Source: Caldithrix sp. (GTDB lineage: Bacteria > Zhuqueibacterota > Zhuqueibacteria > Thermofontimicrobiales > Sulfurfontimicrobiaceae). From it: DNA of 48,290 nucleotides. Shown here one piece after another: positions 43,202 to 48,290 of the stretch (its first letter is position 1; the number at the start of each line of letters is the position of its first letter). The stretch is taken from assembly GCA_020722815.1 (NCBI GenBank), contig DYKB01000055.1, positions 1 through 48,290 of the forward strand. Reading direction: 5' to 3'. Below the pieces are notes generated by a model. That model was given only the letters and a program-made list of their open reading frames with translations. It made no database searches and was not told the DNA's origin. Made by a program: the position numbers and the translations under genes.

Positions 43202-43666
43202 TTAGAATGGCAAATCTTCCTCGTGCCCAAGGTCCTGAACATCACCACTACCGGGAATATCGGCAGGGGGTGCTTCGGGCATTGGTGGATAAGCCGCGCC
43301 GGTTCCCGTCCCGGTTCTTTCATCCTTACGACCCAGTAACACTAAATTTTCAACGATTACCTCCGTAATAAATCTTTTTTGGCCATTCTGATCATCCCAG
43401 GAACGACTCTCCAAACGTCCTTCGACATAGACCTGAGTCCCCTTTTTAAGATATTCACCGGCAATTTCCGCTGTTTTTCGCCAGGCAACAACACGATGCC
43501 AATCTGTCTTCTCAATGACATTACCCTGATCATCTTTCCACGCTCGGTTTGTAGCGATACTTAATTTTGCCATTGCAGCACCACTCGGCGTATATTGAAC
43601 TTCCGGATCAGCACCTAAACGACCAATCAAAATAACCTTATTAACAGTTCCTTTTGCAGAAGCCAT
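43202..43666 (-). CDS. ssb: single-stranded DNA-binding protein
   Basis: A 154-residue SSB. The N-terminal OB fold (about 1-110) contains VNKVILIGRLGADPEVQYTP, WHRVVAWRKTAEIAGEYLKKGTQVYVEGRL and TEVIVENLVLLG. A Pro/Gly-rich linker and the acidic C-terminal tip (DLGHEEDLPF) that recruits repair and replication partners follow. The ATG follows GGAGGGAG. It is monocistronic on the minus strand, next to but separate from the cdd-udk operon. The length is usual for the family. Confidence 0.95.
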   Translation of the reverse strand: MASAKGTVNKVILIGRLGADPEVQYTPSGAAMAKLSIATNRAWKDDQGNVIEKTDWHRVVAWRKTAEIAGEYLKKGTQVYVEGRLESRSWDDQNGQKRFITEVIVENLVLLGRKDERTGTGTGAAYPPMPEAPPADIPGSGDVQDLGHEEDLPF

Positions 43667-43979
43667 TTCTCCCTCCTAAAATTAAGTTATGTAAAAAAAT
43701 CAACAACAGTTATTATATATTAATAAAAAAAAATATATTTGTCAAGATATTTTTTATACCAGAACTCATTTTCTGTACCGAATGAATAATTTTTATTGAT
43801 TTTATGCGATCTGCCAAAAATTCGTTTCAATGAAACCTGTTTTTATATCCTTCTTTTTATTGCCAGGAAATGTTAAAATTTTTTCGCTTGTTTTTCAAGG
43901 GAAATTTGCTATATTTTAATATGAGTTTAACTCAATGTCATGATTAATTTTTATTTATCACTCAAACAGGAGGATTACC
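43667..43979. other. divergent intergenic region ssb / DUF4412-like gene
   Basis: About 310 AT-rich bases. Near the plus-strand gene, TTGTTT followed 16 bases later by TATATT (about 43889-43916) may be a promoter. No hairpin or small gene seen. Confidence 0.4.
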
Positions 43980-45017
43980 ATGAAACCCAAATTCAGTAGT
44001 TTAATGTTTTTACTCGTGTCCATATTTTTTATCGCCAACGTCAATGCCCAGGTGACCTATCAAGAAGAAATGACCAGTAATGGTCTGTCCGGCATGATGG
44101 CATTTAAATCAACCAGTACCACCTACCTTGGCGAAACAGCCAAAAATCAAACCTCCGAAATTGAATTTACCGGCGGTTTTATGAAACATGTTGCTCCCAA
44201 ATCAACATCGGCATCGATTGTCCGGCTGGATAAAGAAGTTTTCTGGGATTTAAATATCAGCCAAAAAGAATATACCGAAATGACATTTGCCGATTTTAAA
44301 AAAATGATCAAGGAGGGAATGAGTGCCGAACCGATGCCGCCAGCGCAAGGTCCGGAAGGTGACGAAACAAATGAAGACGAATATGAATGGGGAAAACCAG
44401 TTATTAGGGTTATAAAAGGTAAAAAAACACAAAATGTCAACGGTTTCAAGTGCCAGGATTACACCATTCAGGTAACCACTGTCGGAAAACATAAAAAAAC
44501 AGGCATCAAAGATACCATTCTGGTGGTAAATGACCTTTGGAACAGCGTCGTAACGGCTACCGCGATGGAAAAGATGAAAAAATTTCATCAAACTTTAGCC
44601 CAAAAACTTGGTTTTGATCAGCCGACCAAAGGAATGGGAGCGATTTTTTCGGCATACAAAGACTATCTCGAAAAAATTGCGGCTGAGGCATCAAAGTTAG
44701 AGGGTTACCCCGTGAAAAGTACGATGCGTATGACCATGACCACCCATGCCCAGAAGTCCCTTGAGAAAAAGGATGATCAGGAAGAAAAGTCTGATGTCGA
44801 TTTAAGCAATCCGGTTGGCGGTCTGTTAGGTGGTTTTGCTAAAAAGATGGCGAAAAAACAGATGGAAAAGAAGTCAACCAGTGGCGCTAAAGAAGTTTTC
44901 CAATTTACCAATGAATTGAAGTCCATAAAAGTTGGCGATGTTTCGGCTGATAAATTTGAAATTCCGGCAGGCTTTAAAAAAGTTACACATCCTGTTGAGC
45001 AGATGAAGAAAAAATAG
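43980..45017 (+). CDS. exported DUF4412-like protein
   Basis: A 345-residue protein with a signal peptide (MKPKFSSLMFLLVSIFFIANVNAQ). The body resembles DUF4412 proteins of FCB bacteria, with a beta-rich LolA/LolB-like pattern: VTYQEEMTSNGLSG, RLDKEVFWDLNISQKEYTEMTF, NGFKCQDYTIQVTT, a DLWNSV segment, and a final GDVSADKFEIPAGFK. A Lys-rich, low-complexity stretch (about 260-310) precedes the last strand. It has no catalytic motif; a periplasmic lipid- or protein-binding role is possible. The ATG follows a strong CAGGAGG. It has its own promoter and is not linked to ssb. Confidence 0.6.
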   Translation: MKPKFSSLMFLLVSIFFIANVNAQVTYQEEMTSNGLSGMMAFKSTSTTYLGETAKNQTSEIEFTGGFMKHVAPKSTSASIVRLDKEVFWDLNISQKEYTEMTFADFKKMIKEGMSAEPMPPAQGPEGDETNEDEYEWGKPVIRVIKGKKTQNVNGFKCQDYTIQVTTVGKHKKTGIKDTILVVNDLWNSVVTATAMEKMKKFHQTLAQKLGFDQPTKGMGAIFSAYKDYLEKIAAEASKLEGYPVKSTMRMTMTTHAQKSLEKKDDQEEKSDVDLSNPVGGLLGGFAKKMAKKQMEKKSTSGAKEVFQFTNELKSIKVGDVSADKFEIPAGFKKVTHPVEQMKKK

Positions 45018-45068
45018 TAAAACGAAAAATAGCTCGAAAAATTAGCATTTAAGGATGAAAAAATATTG

Positions 45069-45134
45069 CGTAATACGTGATACGTAATGCGTGAATGAGG
45101 GTGAAGTGAGAAAAAACACAAATCACCCTCATTC
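45069..45134. repeat. GCGTAATACGTGAT repeat plus 12-bp hairpin
   Basis: A GCGTAATACGTGATACGTAA block (about 45068-45092), related to the arms of the inverted repeat at 47079-47176, runs into a perfect 12-bp stem (GAATGAGGGTGA / TCACCCTCATTC, 45093-45104 and 45123-45134). It lies after the DUF4412-like gene and could end its transcript, though no T-run follows. Confidence 0.5.
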
Positions 45135-45185
45135 TGTTATACTCAAGGCGAAATGGTTTTCGGATAATATCATTGTCATCCCAAA

Positions 45186-45264
45186 GCCCTCACCCTAACC
45201 CTCTCCCGGAGAGAGAGGGAATAGCTACGCCCTCTCCCTCCGGGAGAGGGTTGGGGTGAGGGCT
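45186..45264. repeat. large CCCTCACCC inverted repeat
   Basis: The 25-base arms (AGCCCTCACCCTAACCCTCT... at 45186-45210 and the inverted copy at 45240-45264, one mismatch) enclose about 29 bases that include AGAGAGGGAATAGCTACGCC. This is a member of a dispersed repeat type found in many bacterial genomes. A related block lies inside the element at 14725-14941. The arms could act as a bidirectional hairpin between convergent genes. Confidence 0.6.
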
Positions 45265-45326
45265 AGAAAAACCGAAAACCCCTTTGGCTCAAGTATAAAT
45301 TTGAAAATCTGCCTATCAGCGATAAA

Positions 45327-46997
45327 TCAAAGCAAAAGTCCGGCAATGGTTGCCGTTAACCATGATGCCAGCGCCCCACCAATCATGGCCTTCAAGCCAA
45401 TCCTTGCAAGATCTGAACGACGTCCGGGAGCAATACTGCCGATCCCACCAATTTGAATCGCGATGGAAGAAAAATTCGCAAAGCCACATAATGCATAAGT
45501 TGCAATCGTAAAAGAACGCGGTGTCAAAACTGCCTTTGCATGTCCCAAATCAAGATAAGCCACCAGTTCATTTATTGAGACTTTTGTTCCGAGAAGATGG
45601 CCAACGGTTAAAATATCCTGAAAAGATACTCCCATAAAAAATGCAAATGGGGCAAAAAGGTAACCAAAAATTATTTTCAGACTTAAATCCCAGTTGAAAG
45701 AAGTCGCACCAAAGGTAATAAAATTAATAAGTTCATCAATATGCCCCAAAACATAATTTAGCAGCGCAATCAATGAAATAAAAGCCATCAACATTGCCCC
45801 GACATTTACTGCCAATCGGAGACCATCTGCCGCTCCCGAAGCCGCGGCATCAATGACATTAGAAGTCAGTTTCTCATCATGAAGCTTCACCGTACCGCGT
45901 GTTTTCGGGTCTCCTGTTTCGGGATAGATAATTTTGGCGATTAAAAGCGCCGCAGGAGCCGACATCACGCTTGCTGCCATCAGATGGCCGGCATCCATGC
46001 CAAACCGCACATACGCAGCCATAACGCCTCCCGCAATCGTGGCAAATCCTCCCACCATGATAGCCATCAACTCTGAAACCGTCATATCCTTGACATAAGG
46101 TTTAATTACCAATGGCGCTTCGGTTTGGCCGACGAAGATGTTGGCAGCCGCTGAAAGCGATTCAGCGCCACTCGTTCGCATGGTTCGGGCCATTATCCAG
46201 GCCATAAATTGGACAATTCGCTGCATAATACCATAATGGTACAATACAGACATAAGCGCAGCGAAGAAAATAATGGTTGGCAGGATATGAAACGCGAAAA
46301 TAATCCCTAAATCTTTATATTGCGAAAAATAACCCTGATTGGCTATTACTGGCTGCACAATCGGGAGCGCCTTCGCGGTTCCTTCCGCTTCCAATTTCAC
46401 CAGAACAGGTTCGGGCAGATTTTCAGCCAACAGGGAAAGCTGGTTTGAAAAAGTGCCCGCTTTATCAGGGGTAAAACCCAGACTCAGGGGTTGACCCGAT
46501 CTGGCCGGTATTTTAAAAGGAAGCGCCGGTGCCAGAAAATTGAACCTGGCTGAATCCTTCAGGCTTATTGAGTTGACGATTAAGTCAGCGGTTCCGGAAT
46601 TTTCCAGCATCAAACGCAGCGTATCGGTCTTCCCCAACAGCGTTGGACAAAATTTGACGGTAGAAATCGTTTCAGAATCAATTAAAAGAACATAACCTTT
46701 CATATCACCGGGTTCGAGATTTTGGATAATACCCGGATTTGCCCGGTATAAATTGCCAAATAAAAAACTGGCACCACTATCCGTAAATCCAAGCACTCGA
46801 ACAATAGCTGAACGAGCAACATTGAATACGGCTTTGCCTGGTGAGGTCTTCAAAATAATGAAAGCAAAAATTAATTGTAATAATAATCCCCAGATTATCA
46901 CCCGAAAATTCATCTTTTTCTTATTATTTGATAGAAGCCAAGCAATTCCAAGAATAAACAAAATCCCCACCAGACTAATCAGTCGTTCCCAGAGCAT
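45327..46997 (-). CDS. concentrative nucleoside transporter with inserted Ig-like domain
   Basis: A 556-residue CNT (NupC-type) transporter. The N-terminal gate helices (1-80), then HILPTIIFFAALMSVLYHYGIM, VGQTEAPLVIKPYV, MVGGFATIAGGVMAAYV, and GRRSDLARIGLKAMIGGALAS near the end are all family marks. It is about 130-150 residues longer than usual, because residues about 83-225 are an inserted soluble segment. That segment contains an ASH/choice-of-anchor-like beta-sandwich (LRLMLENSGTADLIVNSISL, LSLGFTPDKAGTFSNQLSLL, VKLEAEG). By topology this segment should face the periplasm. It imports nucleosides with a Na+ or H+ gradient, feeding udk, cdd and the thymidine kinase. The ATG follows GGAGG. 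Confidence 0.9.
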   Translation of the reverse strand: MLWERLISLVGILFILGIAWLLSNNKKKMNFRVIIWGLLLQLIFAFIILKTSPGKAVFNVARSAIVRVLGFTDSGASFLFGNLYRANPGIIQNLEPGDMKGYVLLIDSETISTVKFCPTLLGKTDTLRLMLENSGTADLIVNSISLKDSARFNFLAPALPFKIPARSGQPLSLGFTPDKAGTFSNQLSLLAENLPEPVLVKLEAEGTAKALPIVQPVIANQGYFSQYKDLGIIFAFHILPTIIFFAALMSVLYHYGIMQRIVQFMAWIMARTMRTSGAESLSAAANIFVGQTEAPLVIKPYVKDMTVSELMAIMVGGFATIAGGVMAAYVRFGMDAGHLMAASVMSAPAALLIAKIIYPETGDPKTRGTVKLHDEKLTSNVIDAAASGAADGLRLAVNVGAMLMAFISLIALLNYVLGHIDELINFITFGATSFNWDLSLKIIFGYLFAPFAFFMGVSFQDILTVGHLLGTKVSINELVAYLDLGHAKAVLTPRSFTIATYALCGFANFSSIAIQIGGIGSIAPGRRSDLARIGLKAMIGGALASWLTATIAGLLL

Positions 46998-47078
46998 TTT
47001 TCCTCCATCAGCGTAGAAATGATTTGTAAGTTATTGTAATGAAAATTAACGTGCTATATTTCTTTAATTGTTCTGCCT

Positions 47079-47176
47079 GAGGCGTGAAACGTAATGCGTG
47101 ATGCGTAATTGAAAAGAGAGATTTCTGTTTATTAGTGATTTACGAATTACGTATTACGCTTCACGTTTCACGCCTC
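47079..47176. repeat. 32-base inverted repeat of CGTGAAACGTAATGCG type
   Basis: Arms at 47079-47110 and 47145-47176 pair at 28 of 32 positions around a 34-base loop. The word ACGTAATGCGTGA also occurs at 45082-45094 beyond the other end of the transporter gene. The repeat sits between the thymidine kinase stop and the transporter start (same strand), where the hairpin could work as a transcription or mRNA-end element. Confidence 0.6.
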
Positions 47177-47182
47177 ACGTCA

Positions 47183-47731
47183 TCACCTCGGCGGCACATA
47201 ACACTTCCAGCAAACTGGTGCATAAAATTCTTTCCGCAATTCGATGCGCGGATCATCTTTGGTAATTGGAATCGTATGCGCCACATCGCGATATCTTTGT
47301 GAAATAATGGCTGTTTGCTGCTTACATTTTTCGCAAACACCCAACAGGACTGTAACGTATTCAGCAACCCCCATTAACTCCACTATCGCACCAAACTTTT
47401 CCCCAAAAGAATTAAGCTGCAATCCAGCCACAATAATATGCGTCTTGTTTCGCCACCGGCTACAAAAATTGAGCATATCGACTTTATCAAATAACTGCGC
47501 ATCATCAATCGAGATCAATTCGACTTCCGGATCAAGTGAAGATTCGATTTCCGCTACTGTGTTCACAGTTATGGCTTCACTTTTAAAACCAATTCGCGAA
47601 ACCACCTGCCCCTCATGTACCGGATAGGCGAAAACCTGTACTTTTCTGCCCATTAGCTTTGCATCACTGATTTTTTTATAAATCAACCAGGTCTTCCCTG
47701 CTTCCATTGCACCAACAATCAATTCTAACAT
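47183..47731 (-). CDS. tdk: thymidine kinase (type II, TK1-like), divergent
   Basis: A 182-residue type II thymidine kinase. The P-loop is GAMEAGKT (7-14; usually GPMFSGKT). The Walker B/catalytic region reads LISIDDAQLFD, where the usual DEAQFF has catalytic Glu; here Asp takes its place. The central GLQLNSFGEKFG matches the GLDxDFRGxPF segment. Structural zinc cysteines are intact (CEKC and CWKC), as is the lasso region (KEFYAPVCWKC). It phosphorylates thymidine/deoxyuridine if active; the Glu-to-Asp change and altered P-loop leave doubt. It sits upstream of, and reads toward, the nucleoside transporter gene. The ATG follows AAGGA. Confidence 0.75.
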   Translation of the reverse strand: MLELIVGAMEAGKTWLIYKKISDAKLMGRKVQVFAYPVHEGQVVSRIGFKSEAITVNTVAEIESSLDPEVELISIDDAQLFDKVDMLNFCSRWRNKTHIIVAGLQLNSFGEKFGAIVELMGVAEYVTVLLGVCEKCKQQTAIISQRYRDVAHTIPITKDDPRIELRKEFYAPVCWKCYVPPR

Positions 47732-47904
47732 GAAGGATTCCTTTTATTTGATTATCATTTACTCAATTGATTGCGTTGAAATCGCCAAAATGTCTATTTC
47801 AATGACTGCACCTGCTAACTTCTTATTTTATAATGAATGTTACAAAATAGAAAAATTAATTTCAATAAGCAAGCTAAAAATTTTTAAAAAATTATGCCAC
47901 CTTT

Positions 47905-47927
47905 CTGTATAGAATCAGTATATACAG
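47905..47927. promoter_or_regulatory. palindromic operator candidate for the GntR-type regulator
   Basis: CTGTATA and TATACAG arms are separated by 9 bases, 40 bases upstream of the GntR-like ATG at 47967. Symmetric sites of this GT...AC form are typical of YtrA/GntR-type autoregulation. It may also act on the divergent tdk gene. Confidence 0.4.
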
Positions 47928-47966
47928 TATGACAAATTTAAATTTGTAGACCAGGAGTCTAAAAAA

Positions 47967-48290
47967 ATGCTGTTACAACTAACTGCCCTTTCGGAAGAGT
48001 TATTACATAGCCAGATAGTTCGACAACTCATTGAAAAAATTATCAATGGGGATTTGAGTGACGGAGCTGAATTGCTATCCATCCGCGCCCTCGCGCGGGA
48101 ATATCATGTGAGTGTGAATACCGTTTTTGTGTCCAGGGCAGCGGTGGATAAAGTCTGCCAGAATATCCTCAAGCCGACGGCGCCTCATCAAAAGATCAGC
48201 TTTGCTGAAAAGGGTGAACACTTTATTGAATGTTGTCATCCGACATTGTCGCTGAAAAAGATTAAGAACGATAACGTTGGCTGGATTTGA
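47967..48290 (+). CDS. GntR-family winged-helix regulator, atypical C-terminus
   Basis: A 107-residue protein beginning with a GntR DNA-binding domain of the YtrA-like type (HSQIVRQLIEKIINGDLSDG, then SIRALAREYHVSVNTV). After SVNTV the family usually continues VxRAYxxLExxGLI; here the sequence changes to FVSRAAVDKVCQN and ends without the usual wing or effector domain. The stop codon is the last three bases of the window. It may be a truncated or frameshifted copy. GGAG sits about 11 bases before the ATG, and a palindrome is just upstream. Confidence 0.7.
   Translation: MLLQLTALSEELLHSQIVRQLIEKIINGDLSDGAELLSIRALAREYHVSVNTVFVSRAAVDKVCQNILKPTAPHQKISFAEKGEHFIECCHPTLSLKKIKNDNVGWI

Noticed and set aside
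1..48290. tRNA, rRNA, prophage, toxin-antitoxin or restriction-modification genes
   Set aside because: I looked for typical motifs and cloverleaf or phage structural signatures and found none I could support.

Overview
The window reads as chromosomal DNA of a free-living Gram-negative bacterium of moderate-to-low GC (roughly 40 percent by eye). Two very large secreted proteins end in the C-terminal beta-sandwich with the hallmark NFPNPFNP / NYPNPFNP, which serves as a type IX secretion-type sorting domain in the Bacteroidota-Ignavibacteriota-Calditrichota-KSB1 group. With a TonB-dependent receptor carrying an N-terminal carboxypeptidase-regulatory-like domain and a ferredoxin:thioredoxin reductase-type catalytic chain, this points to the FCB superphylum, most likely a Calditrichota/KSB1-like lineage. 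The assignment is inferred from protein architecture only. No rRNA, tRNA, CRISPR array, prophage or intact transposase was recognised.

Layout. Positions 1-4100 are gene-poor and repeat-rich: REP-like hairpins, a small outer-membrane barrel protein, an Aur1-like PAP2 membrane enzyme, and two related miniature inverted-repeat elements, the second carrying another inverted-repeat element inside it. 4.1-11.2 kb is one 2377-residue repeat protein (propeller-like head, Fn3/Ig array, sorting tail). 11.5-14.7 kb holds a long-chain acyl-CoA synthetase, a small unknown gene and a zinc-ribbon rhomboid protease. 15.1-18.7 kb is a sugar-1-phosphate/UDP-sugar salvage cluster: glucuronokinase-like GHMP kinase, UTP-sugar-1-phosphate uridylyltransferase, and a galactokinase-like kinase with an altered sugar-binding motif. 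18.7-21.6 kb carries pepD, a free-methionine sulfoxide reductase-like GAF protein and sfsA. 21.7-24.8 kb is a sigma-54 activator, a cluster of palindromic half-sites, a well-matched sigma-54 promoter, a degenerate receiver protein, a Shine-Dalgarno-rich non-coding stretch, and an M23 peptidase. 25.4-27.6 kb is an unknown 714-residue envelope protein.

27.8-29.8 kb (minus strand) carries redox genes: a thioredoxin-fold lipoprotein and a tight bcp / glutaredoxin-like / FTR-catalytic-chain operon. 30.3-41.6 kb looks like a phosphate-responsive region: PhoB/PhoR-type two-component system, convergent M28 peptidase plus PstS-like binding protein, then a TonB receptor followed by an internally duplicated, sorting-tagged surface protein. 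Two 7-4-7 direct repeats resembling Pho boxes lie upstream of the response regulator and upstream of the TonB receptor. 42-48.3 kb is pyrimidine-nucleoside salvage (udk, cdd, a concentrative nucleoside transporter, a thymidine kinase) with ssb, a DUF4412-like envelope protein and a GntR-type regulator.

The most interesting candidates are the putative bacterial UDP-glucuronate salvage pair, the sigma-54/pseudo-receiver module with its SD-rich transcript, the ferredoxin-linked peroxiredoxin operon, the putative Pho-controlled TonB/surface-protein pair, the nucleoside transporter with an inserted Ig-like domain, and the nested miniature elements.
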